Source: Hirudo medicinalis (lineage: Eukaryota > Annelida > Clitellata > Hirudinida > Hirudinidae). From it: DNA of 64,000 nucleotides. The DNA lies in NCBI GenBank assembly GCA_011800805.1, contig MPNW01000680.1, forward strand, positions 98,805 through 162,804. The letters are read 5' to 3'. A program made the position numbers and the translations under genes. The notes under the pieces are model-generated. The model did not search any database and was not told where the DNA came from. It worked only from the letters and a program-made list of their open reading frames with translations. Of the stretch, positions 33,201 through 44,291 are shown in pieces (the first letter of the stretch is position 1; each line of letters begins with the position of its first letter).

Positions 33201-35805
33201 GAATGGAATACTGTCAGAATTGAACCACCCCACCAAGTATGGTTTTAAATTAGTTTACTGAGATATGGTAACAAAAATGTTAAAGTTAAAACATTGGCAT
33301 TTGGCAATAAGTTAAAAAGTTCTAAAAACAATTGCCTAAAAATGTAGAATGTGAGCTAATTAACCAAAAATGCTTTTATTGATAAAGACAAATGGTTTAT
33401 CAATCGTTTGTTCAGATTATTGCAGTGTTAAAGTTATCAATATAAAATGTAATAATTTTATTAAATAAATATAATAAGATATCTAGTTTTTCTATTCTGT
33501 AAGAACTGAATGTGTGTCCATTTATTCTTGGTTTACTAGGAAAGCTTGGGGAAGTTAAGCGAGGAATTATTTATTTTAAATCCATTTCAAGCCATGCAAA
33601 AATAGACAGGGATGTCATGGGAGCCAATGGCCCCCTTGACTTTAGGTGAGAAGCAAAAAAGTCATTTCATCAAGTTGAGTTTTCCCCTGGAAAATGCTGA
33701 AATGACATCCCTGAAAACAGGGCCATTGTTTTATTTCTCTGGATAATATACATTTTTCATCTCTTGTATACAATATTATCCTAGCTTGTGCATCTCATTA
33801 CTTACACACTTAATTGGTTAAGAAAATATGGATTCAGTGTTGTAGTCATCATTTATTATTTGGAAAATAATTTGACTTTTCCACTAAAATACTATTATTT
33901 TTTTTATGTTTTCTCCTTAGGATGTTTCCCAAAGCTATGATGGTTCCACACCAGTCAATGTTAATATTACTGTACATGATGATTACAATGATGATGTTGT
34001 TTTGAAAACTCGGGTATGTTGCAATTTCATTTCCCTCTCCAAAATGTTTGCCCATCTATCAACTATCATAAAGTGTCATGTTATTTTGAATAATGTTTTG
34101 ATTCACAAGGATATTTATTGTTGTGAATTTTAGCGATTTTTTTTACCAGCAAAACATTCTGCCTCTTCTAAGTGGGGATCATTCAAAATCTAGTTTCCCC
34201 ATTAATTCTGATTCAGGTTATCAAAATTTATTCAATTAACAATGCATATATATTAGTTTATTCTAGCATAATTAACTCACGAGTCTCTCCTCTTGACAAT
34301 GAAAATATGGACTCCTCCAATTATGCTCAGCCTAACATTTTTGCCTAATAATTAATATTTTTGTTTCTCAAAATATTGCTCTAATTATTAAAACATAGTT
34401 CTGAGCATTAAAGCCAAACTAATTTAAATTAATTCCAGATTTCATTAAAGTTGAAGGCATCAGCATGAGATCTGTGGCATCAGACTCTTTTAAAAGTTTT
34501 TCTGATGCTGAAGATTTTCATGTTTTCAGCAATGATGGAGGAGGAGATTTTGTTTCAATATTTTCTCCTCAGAAGTCACTGAAACCTGACAGATCATCAG
34601 AAAGCGAGAGAAAACAATTATCATCTCCATCTTTTGAGTCGTTAACAAATTGCAAAGATGAAAATGATTTTCTTCGCAGCAGAAGTGTAAATGGAATGCA
34701 GATGGATCATAGCTTAAGGAAGTCCATTAAAGCACCTGTTGGAAGTAAGGTCTTTAGAAATGGTAGACCTACTGAAACTCCAGGAAAGCTTACCAAGGCT
34801 GTTCATCCTCTCAGCCACTCACCATCTCCAGAGCAGGATAAAATTGACAATCAGATTGAAAAGATAGAAATCACAAAACAAGAAGCGGTTACTTTTAGCA
34901 GAGTCTTACCACCAATTGCAGGGAAATCTCAAATAACTCCAGTCACAGCCGTTGCTCTTTGTTTGCCGATGTTAAAACATGAAGAATATTCTGATTCTGA
35001 TCTTTTTAAGGTACAGAAAGCTGCAAAACAAGACCACCTCAAAAGAAAGGGCTCAGAGATTATTTCTTCCTCACATTCCCTCGACTTCTCCAGAATGCAC
35101 ACATCACATGTTACTTCGCTGACATCTTCATCTTCATCATTGTTACAAAATCCAAGAAACATTTCACTCACTTTGAATGAAATACATGATCTTGATTATG
35201 ATCTCCCAAGAAGTATAGCATCACCTTTGGTGAAGCAACATTTTGACTCAAATGCATTGTTTTCTTCATTGACTTCTTTGAATAATGTTCTATGTAAGGA
35301 AGCATCCTCAATGAATTTGTCACCTTTAAATATTCTTACTAATTCTACATCTTCATTTTTTTCATCCTTTTCATCAGCACCTTCATTCATGCATTCAGAT
35401 ATGGTAATCAGTCGTGAAAACTCATCAATGCCTGTTCTTCCTCCTATGTCAGAGCAAAGTTCATCATTCACCTCATCTGTACCATCTTCTGGTTTAATTT
35501 ATGCATCATCATCATCATCATCTCCTTTATCGTCATCCTCAGATTTGTTGACAATTTCATCGAAATTCAACCCTCTTTGTTCGTCATCAAAATCTTTGAC
35601 GCTGCTTCAGACATCTGGGGAAGGAAGTATTTTGTTACATTTGCCAGCTGAAAATGTGGACGATGATTATACAGGATGTCAAGAGCATTCTGTGCTTCCT
35701 ATAAGGATTGATGAGACAATTTTTAACCAGCCTGCACATCCAGTCATTGCCAGGCTTCATTCTGAAGGAAGTTCATCCTCCGATGGGAGCGGATTATTGG
35801 AATAA
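21230..35805 (+). CDS. Class I cytokine-receptor-like type I membrane protein, 14 exons
   Basis: Exons: 21230-21311, 23080-23151, 23279-23424, 24077-24236, 24296-24387, 24840-25572, 27698-27852, 31364-31580, 32248-32403, 32717-33095, 33170-33236, 33921-34013, 34150-34216, 34439-35805. All junctions keep frame, giving 1261 residues. Residues 1-21 are a signal peptide (MKSVCWMLIIWLLCFCEVFV). The ectodomain has several fibronectin-III-like units. One ends with GFWSDEVVETVKT (Trp140-Ser141), reminiscent of the WSxWS strand; a later one has FGVSVALKSGLSKGIKWRTC. Exon 6 adds a 244-residue stretch with an acidic low-complexity part. Residues 706-729 are the membrane helix. Ten residues inside, EWNTVRIEPPHQ resembles the JAK-binding box1 (Trp...Pro-Pro). 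The about 500-residue tail is Ser-rich with few Tyr and no YxxQ. Best reading: gp130/Domeless-like receptor; a generic FnIII adhesion receptor is the alternative. Confidence 0.75.
21534..22929. mobile_element. Old hAT element (outer), host of a nested hAT
   Basis: The right end in reverse complement reads CAGTGGCGTAGCCAGGATTT, a widespread animal hAT terminus. The left end CGTAGGCGTAGCCACGG is its decayed partner. Flanks ATGCTAAA and ATGTTTAA match at 6 of 8 positions, consistent with an old target duplication. Only about 325 bp belong to this element once the inner hAT is removed, so it is a MITE-size remnant. It lies in intron 1 of the receptor gene. Confidence 0.55.
21735..22804 (-). mobile_element. 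1.07-kb internally deleted hAT with perfect TSD
   Basis: The ends are CAGGGGTGTGCAA and TTGCACACCCCTG, perfectly inverted. The octamer CTTTAGTG flanks both sides exactly (21727-21734, 22805-22812). On the minus strand, 22152-22337 still encodes a piece of an EPM2AIP1/GTF2IRD2-type transposase (ADFRKCETDFKLFSQPFDV, then QMELTYLQSDMDL). The rest of the transposase is lost. The element is related in ends but distinct from the hAT at 14640. Confidence 0.88.
26461..27064 (+). mobile_element. Deleted Tc1/mariner element
   Basis: The left end TACAGTGCTAGAAA is mirrored at the right end (TTTCTAGCACTGTA), with the TA dinucleotide target shared. Bases 26593-26793 encode the C-terminal piece of a Tc1/mariner transposase (VYGNGRQYDTEKDLKEAI, then MKNRCMDVISKKGG). 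The catalytic core is absent. One ambiguous base (N) lies at 26626. It sits in intron 6 of the receptor gene. Confidence 0.85.
28850..30800 (-). mobile_element. Degenerate non-LTR retrotransposon (endonuclease + RT), 5' part
   Basis: Read on the minus strand, the region gives in order a Ser/Lys-rich leader, the start of an APE-type endonuclease (LALTNIRSINNKT, then FCLTETW at about 30320-30420), the endonuclease SDH motif (SSDHNIITFCLNGTT, about 29780-29820) and the first RT motifs (KGPDHIPNILLK, then WKTGHVVPIHKKGP at 28960-29170). This is the order of CR1/Rex-type LINEs. Stops and frameshifts are frequent. The sequence breaks off at about 28850 before the catalytic RT motif. It lies in intron 7 of the receptor gene, antisense to it. 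Confidence 0.8.
33607..33713. mobile_element. 107-bp hAT MITE in receptor intron 11
   Basis: The ends CAGGGATGTCAT and ATGACATCCCTG are perfect inverted repeats. The interior (GGCCCCCTTGACTTT, then TTTTCCCCTGGAAAATGCTG) matches the MITE at 188-332. The flanking octamers AAAATAGA and AAAACAGG agree at 6 of 8 bases. Confidence 0.7.
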
Positions 35806-35853
35806 TTCAGGCTCATTTTAGTAGTTAATCTTTTTCTTATAATTTTGCGATGT

Positions 35854-35859
35854 AATAAA
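35854..35859 (+). terminator. Poly(A) signal of the receptor gene
   Basis: AATAAA lies 48 bases after the TAA stop. The gene is convergent with the homeobox gene ending at 36124, leaving about 320 bp between the two stop codons. Confidence 0.6.
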
Positions 35860-36123
35860 CTTGACCATGGTCTAGGCACAGTTAGTTGTTGTTTTGTAAT
35901 GCGAAAGCCATCTCCCCATTTTCCCCTGTAACATATTCTTTGTTTTGTGTTCAGTGCTTTATAAGTTTTAATTTTTATTAAAAATATTCTGCTAATAACG
36001 TTGCGTTTCTGCACACATTTACTGCATTTTGCATGTTTATTGCAGCTTTTACATGTTGTTTTGAAATGAAGATGTTTTGTTTTGAAGCAAGAGTATTTTG
36101 AGTATTGAAGTAAAGAGATGAAG

Positions 36124-39039
36124 TTACAATGAATCTTGACGACATGTCAACTTCCATTGTCTTTTATGGTTCATTGGTTGTGGGACCTGCAGCATTCTGG
36201 CCATGGTCATCAGTTCTTGTTGTCTTCTCTTTGTCTTATACCTTCTGTTCTGGAACCAAATCTTCACTTGGTTTTCTATAAAGAGAGATTTATTAATGCT
36301 TAAGAGGCAATGGATGATTTGATTAGATACTATTATTTCAAATACTGTTTACAGATTATATTCGAGCGTTTAATACGTTTAACGGTTAGACCCATGCGTG
36401 CTGCGCATTCTTTTGCATCAGGTTCAGCTCAATTTACTGTTCCTCCTTAATTTACAGTTACAGCTAGTTTCCAGCAATCTATGACCACTGCAATATTGAG
36501 GGAGAGTCTTGTCCTTTATACATTTAGAGTGACTTGATGGAATTGTTTTGTGGACTGATTTAAATCATCTCAATTTGGAGTCGGTTCCAAATACCGACGT
36601 AACCAGTTTTTCTCTCCGCCACTCCGGAGTCATAGTGCGTGTCATCATGGAACCAATTTTCTTCGCTCGAAGTGTTTGTCGCCAACACGATAACTCACGT
36701 TTGCTCGGTTACTGCAATTCGCTCCTGATCAACGCCAGCCAAACTGTTCTCAACACTTAGCGGTCAGTGATGACAAGAAATTTGAAAACACTTTTTTGTT
36801 GCTGGAACCCAGACCTGTAAGTCCAAGATAAGCTGCAAGGAAGCCTCGCTCATCTGTTGTAAGATACTTCCTTGTGGAAAAAGCCCGATCCAGGTGCAGC
36901 ACTTGAAGATGGCTGAAGGCCGACCGATATCTCTTTTTTTCTCTGTCATTATTTTTTCTGGCTTCATTTGTATTTTCTGGAATGTCAGTCATCAACTTCT
37001 CTACAATTAGAAATGAAATAAGTTAACAATAATGATTACATTGCTATATCAAGATTCAAACATTATGTTTAAAACGTGTTTTCGTGTGCATCGCTTAAAT
37101 GATGTATTTTCTTTCAGGTTTTACATCGAAATTTTAACACTTGAAATAATATTCTAACACTTACAAGGCATTTCAAGGTGTTTCTGCTCTGCTGTAATTT
37201 TATCGAGCTGTGCCTTTAGGGGCCATCCATAAATTGAACATAAATTGAATTTCAACAAAATAGGGGGGAGGGTTTAAGATTAATTGAAGCCAACAGTATT
37301 ATTTTTTTATAATAAAAAATCTAAATTTTAAGTTTAAGTTTTCAGTTCAGTCGTCAATGCTTGAACTGATTTGCAAAATCTGTAACCTCTATGTTGCTTC
37401 ACAAGCAGGGCTGCTGTGAGGGGGCAAGTGCCCGAGGACCCAGTAATTTTTAGGGGCCCGCCCGGGTTTTTAAATATTGAAATTTTTCAATAATGACCTT
37501 TATTTCACTTTTCACCAAATTACCACAACATATGGGCCCGTGACCGTTGTGCCTAAGAGCTAGAAATTTCTGTCGGTGGCTCTTCACAAGTCATGTTAAA
37601 GAAACCTGTTCAGCAACAAGTAATGCGATCATGGGCATAACCAATTAACGCCCGTTTATCAATAAAAAACCTTCAGCCAATTCGAGTGGATGCAAAATAT
37701 CAGAAAGAGCTGACGGCAATCATAGCACTCAAAGAAAATTCTGATATTTTATGAGCTGAATGGTTAGATGAAGATGAAGATGATTTGTTTGGCTTATCAG
37801 TTCAAAAAAATGATGGTAATGATGAATCTGATACTATGCCTATTGTTACAATAGATGAACATTTGATTTTCCCATGGGAAAGTATATACATTAAATTTCC
37901 CAGTTGATTCAAAATTCATTGGTTGCAGTATTCTTTAAGCAATCTAAGCATTTTTCCTATGTCCCTAACGACATTTGTGCAATAAAATTACATTCACATT
38001 GAGTAAGAGCATTCTGCATCATTATTAGTAGTAGTATTATTTAGTATTACTATTGTTGTTGTTGTTATACTCGACAGTATAACTAGTATACTAGTGTTAT
38101 ACTCGACAGTATAACAATCTATTACACAAGGAGGTAAATCAGAAAAGATTAAGTTGTATCAGGGTTTAGGAAGTTTTTTTTTACATATCATCCATGTTTT
38201 CTTGGTTCGCTATTCTTAGCATTTATAATTTAATTATTCGGGATGAAAAACAATTTATACATCTGGTAACTGTTGTGAAATCTAGCAACCAGCAATTTCA
38301 ATCTTCTATGCTATTTTATCATCATTTTGTGCTTAATATTGTAATTGCAATATTTTTGTAGATATTTATAAATTTTTTAGATAATTTTATTGCTTTAGCC
38401 CACTTTTGAAGGCATGGATTCTCATGTAGATAACAATTGAAAGTTTATAAACCTTGTAGCAATTAAAACCACTTTTATCTACATCAAGGCCTTTTTGAAA
38501 ACACAATCTACATTGAGATCTCACAAATCAGGTCTCCTTCTCAAGTATCTTCTACAAGTTTCATTTTCCTATGAATTGCCTTCATCATCATCATTCCTAT
38601 TTTGTTGTTTGTTATCTTCTTTAGTTAAGGGAGCGATCATGAAGATGGTTTGAAATTCTTTCATCTCATGACCAGGGCGGGGAGCTGCTCACAAACCTGT
38701 TTCATCTTCAATTGCATTCATTTCCCGGTTTAAATATTTTCCGCTAAACTTTCATATGGTTTCCCGCCCTCATAAAATTATTTCACAGATTTAAGAAATT
38801 AAACTAAAATATAGTTTAATAACTCCAATTGAACCTTAATTACAACTTATATCTTATTCGTGCTTCTTTATTTACTCAATCAAGATCCTTTAAAGCACGT
38901 AGTAATTGAGCTAGACAATATTTCTCACTCAAAATTTGACTTTAATGATTATTATTATTTATTCAAAAACTAAAATTGCTAATTGTCACTATTACAATAA
39001 TTTCAGTTTATTTTTATTTTTCAACTTCTGGTATAACGA

Positions 39040-39078
<39 letters not shown>

Positions 39079-39632
39079 AATAAATAATTATCAATTGGAA
39101 ATAATATCTTAACAAAAATAAATTGGTCAAGGAACCCATCGTGATAACGATTTTCACCTCAGCATCTATTATTCAGTTCCAGTATAAAGCTATAAGATAA
39201 GACGCCAAAGTGTCAAGAATTGATTAACGCCCATTAGAAATCCAATCGGAAATATGCTGCAAGGTAATTAATAACATTCAAAATGTCCCACTGACCTGAT
39301 TGGTTATGAATAGAAGCAGATGGAACAAATTGATGGATTCCTCTAAAATGTTGATTGGAGAAACTTGAAACGTTACCAAGAAATGCTGGACGGGAGTAGA
39401 CCCCTCTAAGCTCTGTTTGTTGGGTTGGTAATCTTTCGTGCCTGAATCCAACCATTGTGCGAGCTTTGTTTCCATTATTTTCATTTTCCGGGAACTCATT
39501 TTCGATATTCATCGAAGTTGATCTTTTTAAAAAAGGTCCCATTTCCTTGTTTGTTTGAGTTAAGGACATCTTCGAACCTTCGTGAAGTCCGAGTATGGAA
39601 TCGATAGAAAAAAGTAACCCGTTTTTGTTCAT
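36124..39632 (-). CDS. NK-class (NK3/bagpipe-like) homeobox transcription factor
   Basis: Exons on the minus strand: 39296-39632, 36815-37000, 36124-36275. Phase-1 introns join them to 224 residues. Residues 5-15 (GLLFSIDSILG) form an eh1/TN motif, the Groucho-binding repressor motif found near the N-terminus of NK proteins. The homeodomain is residues 134-193: KKRYRSAFSHLQVLHLDRAF at its start, KIWFQNRRYKTKRRQ at its end. Tyr54 is diagnostic of NK2/3/4-type factors. The QNRRYKTKRRQ helix and RSAFSHLQV favour NK3 (Nkx3/bagpipe). An intron splits homeodomain codon 42. The C-terminal tail is short. NK3 factors act in mesoderm patterning in bilaterians. Assignment to NK3 rather than a pre-duplication NK2/3/4 gene would need a tree. 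The gene is convergent with the receptor gene. Confidence 0.88.
36683..36760 (+). mobile_element. Tiny LINE RT remnant
   Basis: The translation includes GYCNSLLINASQTVLNT, matching the LDYCNSLL...VL motif near the end of many non-LTR RT proteins. Only about 25 codons survive. It lies in intron 2 of the NK3-like gene. Confidence 0.45.
37215..38350 (+). repeat. 1.1-kb interspersed element, copy 1
   Basis: The element begins GGGGCCATCCATAAATT and runs through GTTATACTCGACAGTATAAC, which here occurs twice as a near-palindrome, to the TTTATCATCATTTTGTGC block. It is closely similar to the reverse complement of 55900-57112. Short decayed coding stretches can be read (NARLSIKNLQPIRVDAKYQ; DTMPIVTIDEHLIFPW), so it probably derives from a DNA transposon of a family I cannot name. 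It sits in intron 1 of the NK3-like gene. Confidence 0.7.
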
Positions 39633-41388
39633 TGGTCCGTGCTCATCCGGATTTTTCTTCTTATGAAAGAGAAGTCTGACTTAAAAGTTTCTTATTTATA
39701 CTCTTCTTAAACGATTTCAAAAATGTGAAAAATTATTCCAAATCCTTCCCATCAAATAACTACCACCTGAAGAATTGAAGATCCTTGTTCGAGGAAGCCT
39801 GAAAATTGCTCTAAAATTATTTTTTAAACACAAACGAGAACTGACCATAATGACCAATAGTAAAATTTTTGACGAAGAATGATGTTACTTAGAGTAATGT
39901 GATTGGAGGCGACGGAGAAGGAGGAGTCAATTTATACCTTCAAACATTTACTTAAAATTCGAATAATGACCAAATGTGATAGAAGGTCTGATTTCATCAC
40001 TGAAATAATGCGGACCTAAATGCGGACATATCGCCAAAAATGTCCTGTTGCGGTTGGAAAGAGAATTTGATGTCACTTTGCAAATGATAATTAATTCAGT
40101 TTGAAATTGTTGTCTGTATGTGTCCTTTTTTGACAATAAGTCGCATTTCCTTAGTAGCAGGGGATAAAAATATGGCGAGCTTATTTTAACAAAACATGTT
40201 CGAACGAAAATATTGAAGAGTTGTACATTACAATATCTAAATCATAAGACTTAGAACTTCACAAATTAATTAATGGTCGAATCGGTCGTACTCTTAATAA
40301 TATATGTGTAACATTCCAAATATAATTACAAATTTATTAAATTTTTTCGATTCGCTTAAGAATATCAGTTATTTTCAGGAGAGCTAAACTTTACTTACTT
40401 TCTAAAGAATCTCCCGAATTATGCTTTTGTGCTTTCCTGTTTGCTTTTTCCTAACATTTTCGCTATAAAGTTAATTATAATAAAATGATTAAATAATTAC
40501 TTTTATTTTATATATTTATTTCATCTCTTCAACAGATTGTCCCTTAATAATTAAGTCACTAATGCTGCCTAGAAAACAGAATAAATAAAAATGGCGATTA
40601 GAGCTTCCCCCATTCGAAACTGCACTCCTTCCACTTCTCAGTCTAGTTTTATCAAAAATTTTGTATGTTCGGACCCAACGCAAAATATATTCTTGAACAG
40701 AAAACCATTGGCATATTAAAAATTTTGAAGTCAATTTAACCGACAAGCAAAATGAATGAAGCGACTGGGAATTTATTTTCCCCCAGAAATTTTCAGGACA
40801 CCCCCCCAGTAGCTGCATCGCTCACTTTGAGTGCATACATTCCCAAACAAACACAAAACTAAATTCCAAGTGTTATTTGATTTGTGGTCTACTTCTGTTT
40901 TTTGTCTGTAAATGAAATGTACAGTGGAGAAGTTAGTTCAATTCGGCTTTGAAGAAAGCAAAAAAGTCATCATATGATATCCTCGCTTGAAGTGAAGTCT
41001 CGCTTGAGGGGCATGAACCCCGACTCTTGGTTAACACCACAATTCCCCTCCAGTGATAAAATTCTTTGTAAATACCTGGAAGTGGCAGGCCTAATTGACA
41101 TTACATGAGTAAAGAGCCCATTATAAAAATATAATGGCGCAAGTAATTATTGGAATGATGAGCCATCGTAAATATAGAGTGTCCGATCTCTTCTTAATAT
41201 CTTTGGGAAGCTCTTGAACAAGTAACATAATTAAGCATTAATAATTACATTTAAAACATTTAAAAGTAACAATTAATTTAATTATTAAAGATTATTCAAT
41301 TAATTAAATTTATTAATAATAATTACTTAATTACGTGTTTCCGCGTTTCGCAAATCCATCGGTATAAGGTCTGCATTGATTGTTAAGA
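39633..41388. other. Upstream region of the NK3-like gene
   Basis: No gene is recognised. 40790-41090 shows faint similarity to 49085-49260 (CACCCCC, then GTTCAATT..GGC..TGAAGAAAGCAAA), suggesting a low-copy repeat. Regulatory elements of the homeobox gene may lie here but none can be named. Confidence 0.35.
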
Positions 41389-41515
41389 GTGCTCCCGCAT
41401 GGTTCAAGTTTAAAGGTTGAGACTTCGCCTCTCATGATGGCAGCACGGATTCGAATCCCGTTGCGGGAGCACCGTCCTAATCATCTAGCTATGCAACAGA
41501 CGTTAATAAACAACT
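41389..41515 (+). repeat. tRNA-headed SINE, best-preserved copy
   Basis: GTGCTCCCGCA at the start pairs perfectly with TGCGGGAGCAC 73 bases later, forming an acceptor-like stem. The internal B box reads GGATTCGAATCCC inside an ACGG...CCGT T-arm-like hairpin. The downstream part AATCATCTAGCTATGCAACAG and ACGTTAATAAAC is the family tail. It is a pol III SINE, not a functional tRNA: there is no convincing anticodon arm. Other copies are at 893-985 (minus), 11060-11335 and 48214-48365. Confidence 0.8.
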
Positions 41516-42755
41516 AATCATAGAACTCGACTCCATCGAATTTGTTTTAAACCGGATTTCTCTCCTCATGACTAATTGAGCCGTTCATTACGTATCTGAC
41601 AGTTTCATCCTCATGAGAAAATGCCTTAAAATGCCTAACAAGTTTATGTTTAAATGCAGAAAGTAATCCGAGATGATGTTCAAGGCTACAAAATAATCGG
41701 ATAAAATGGCGGAAGAATGATTTGTAACACTGTTCTCAAGTCCCGCAAATAAAGTCCCTTGACATTGTATTTCCTTTAATAATCTAACGCAGGTTCGGTC
41801 TCATCATTTTTTAAATTTATGCATTTTAGCAATCTCAAATTTTCTAAAAATAAAGATAAAATAAATCATCCTAGCGAACGCATGAAAATTTGAGTCAGCA
41901 TCCTTTTCACCCCTTTGGCCACATATTGGTTGGTTTGAAGTCCAGAACTCTTTTGTCTTTTTTGTCTTTAGTCTTTTGAATCTGTGAAGACTTATAAACT
42001 CCAACGGTATAAGTTTATTTTTTTATTTTTTTTGGAAGGCCACAAAAACTTACCTTGAGACAGTAAAAGCAATGATAAATTGTTTGTGTAATTATACGTT
42101 TTTAATATGAAATATTAATCGTATTGCAACGTTTGGTTCAACCAAAACTATAGCAAAGTAATTAAAATGCTTTATTATACATTTAATGAGAGCCGATATA
42201 CTAATAGGTGATAAGGAACCTTTTCCAAGGCCAGATTTTCAAGACGTTCACTAGCTAAGGAGTTTCATTACTTTGAAGTCGGTTTATTCAGAAAATCCAG
42301 CTTATCGGAGATAGTGTTTCCAAACACAGTCAACATTTGTTCGTGTTTTGGTACGTGTGTAAATTCTTCAGAAGAAGCGAACACAGACTCATTTGGTTTG
42401 GTGTGTTTCTCGTATTTGTCTCAAAATTTACGATTCATCTCAACATTCAACGATGCACTCCTTCGTCTCCTCATAATTTACATAACAGTCAGATGCCGCA
42501 TCTTTGCAACGATGGAGTCAAAAATGTTTTGATTCGGACGCACAAAGATTGTCACACTCTCATTGGCAAGCTCTTGAACTTCTGCGAGAAATTGTTTCCG
42601 GCAAAATCTTCAATTCATTCCAGAAGCATCAAAATGCATTAAAAACTACCACTATTTTATCAACATTAACGAGTCCGAATCATGTAGACATGTTCATTAC
42701 ATATGAACCTTAAACAAATAACTCCTGAAAAATTGTTGCATTATATCTTAGCCAC
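41516..42755. other. Intergenic, nothing recognised
   Basis: Several overlapping open frames at 42310-42713 have no family resemblance and no codon bias I can see. I do not call a gene. Confidence 0.35.
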
Positions 42756-42763
42756 GATGATGA

Positions 42764-42797
<34 letters not shown>

Positions 42798-42876
42798 GAT
42801 GCTGCTGATGATGATGATGATGATGATGATGATGGTGATGGTGGTGGTGATGCTGATGATGATAGTGGTGATGCAA
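42756..42876. repeat. (GAT)n/(GGT)n microsatellite
   Basis: Blocks of GATGATGAT alternate with GGTGGTGGT and GCTGAT. Apparent Met/Val-rich translation is an artefact of the repeat. Confidence 0.95.
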
Positions 42877-44033
42877 GATGCTTTCATTATTTTTACTTAA
42901 TTATAGTAAGCGTATGTTATTGTCAATTGAGAAGTCGAGATCACAAAAACACAAACCAATATGTTGCATTTATGACATGTATTAGTGAGAAATAAACACA
43001 TTCCATTAATTATTTTGTTTTCAATGTTAAGGTTCAGATTATTTTTTAGACAAAAATTCTCCTTATTCGAAGCTCGTTTTCTACATTGCATTCGTCTGGG
43101 GCTGAGCTGCTGAAGTTACTGACATGTTACAAGCAATGTTGTGTATTTAAAGTGTTTTGTGCATTACTTACACTTAATTACGACTTTCTAATAATGCCAT
43201 CTCAAGCGTTTTCTAAACTCATTTTCAATCAATTAATCATTATTCTTACATTCAATTAAGCAGTCAACTGATTCATTAAAAATTTTAAACAGTTTATTCA
43301 CAACAATGTAATATTATAACATCATATTCTGAATTTTACGTAATATATATTATTTTAAAAATAAGAGCCGCATTAATGTAAATTAAGAATCCAGACAGGT
43401 TAAATTATAATGTTTTAGTTTTTAAGCGGATGACTTAAAATTAGAAATCCATCCGAGGTCGACAACATTCGAAATGTCAACAAACTGTCTAAATTGCCAC
43501 ATAAAGTAAGGAGTTTGAATTAAGCGTAATAATTACATTGAAATGTTGAAGCGATTTTATTAAAATAATATGATGGAGTAACTAATTAAATGCTTTTCCG
43601 ACAGTTTAAATTAGCACCGACATACTTTACTGAATGTCACTTGTGTGATCATAACCGATGTTGCTTTAAGACTTTATAATGCGGTTGAAAAAAACTGCGT
43701 TTTCAAGTGCTGCTTGTGCTTGTGCACTACGTTGCACCATATTTCTGAAACTGTTTCTATACATCCTCACAAATTTTCAAACATTAGTTTTATTTAATTC
43801 AAAAAAATAAGCGAAGCATAAAGTTCATGGGAAAGTGTCAGAAGTTTCGGCTGAACAGTCGCAAGAACTCGTCAAATTTAAGACAGTGCTTAAAAAAAAT
43901 TCACTTAACATGGTTTGTTTAAATTGTCGAAGTGAACGCAGAGAATAACTTGGACAACTTTTAAGTCTACGATGTTGTCCTTATTATTCGCTAGTGGTTT
44001 TATCATTTATTTTGTTGATCAGAGTGAAACATA
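42877..44033. other. Intergenic, nothing recognised
   Basis: AT-rich sequence without a supported feature. Confidence 0.4.
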
Positions 44034-44291
44034 ATGTACAAACATATCGACTTAAACTTAATGTACAAACATATTGAGTTAAACATATTGTACAAACTTA
44101 TCGAGTTAAACATATTGTTCAAACATGTCGAGTTAAACATATTGTTCAAACATGTCAAGATGACAAAGGAAAGTATCCAACTGCAGCAGCTGTTGAAAAA
44201 CATTGATCGATTGATTCAAAAATGCGGGATGAGGACGCAATTCCATGCAATTCATGCATCGAACGTTCTTAACCATGTTATCGAATGCTGA
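44034..44291 (+). CDS. Small ORF over the 27-bp repeat (doubtful)
   Basis: This 85-residue ORF encodes 9-residue repeats of the form MYKHIELNI / LFKHVELNI followed by an amphipathic stretch (ESIQLQQLLKNIDRLIQK). I know no homologue. The open frame may just follow from the repeat. The non-repeat half (about 42 codons) is open too, which is mild evidence for coding. It lies 0.6 kb upstream of the ENTPD-like gene. Confidence 0.2.
   Translation: MYKHIDLNLMYKHIELNILYKLIELNILFKHVELNILFKHVKMTKESIQLQQLLKNIDRLIQKCGMRTQFHAIHASNVLNHVIEC
44036..44160 (+). repeat. 27-bp minisatellite, 4.6 units
   Basis: Units start GTACAAACATATCGAC or GTTCAAACATGTCGAG and end TTAAACATATT. Point differences accumulate from left to right. 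The unit length is a multiple of three, so the array reads open in the frame starting at 44034. Confidence 0.9.

Noticed and set aside
34929..35471. Minus-strand open frames opposite the last receptor exon
   Set aside because: They are antisense shadows of the Ser-rich tail; the plus-strand exon joins in frame with thirteen others.
39278..39499. Second minus-strand frame in the first NK3 exon
   Set aside because: It is a different frame of the same exon; the eh1 motif and the in-frame join to the homeodomain select the other frame.
41389..41471. Possible functional tRNA gene
   Set aside because: Acceptor-like and T-arm-like pairings exist, but the D and anticodon arms are not convincing. 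The same head recurs with a retroposon tail at other sites, so I call it a SINE.
42314..42713. Three overlapping 69-101-residue open frames
   Set aside because: No family resemblance, no splice context and mutual overlap in different frames; chance frames are more likely.
42703..42900. Met/Val-rich open frame
   Set aside because: It is the translation of a GAT/GGT microsatellite.
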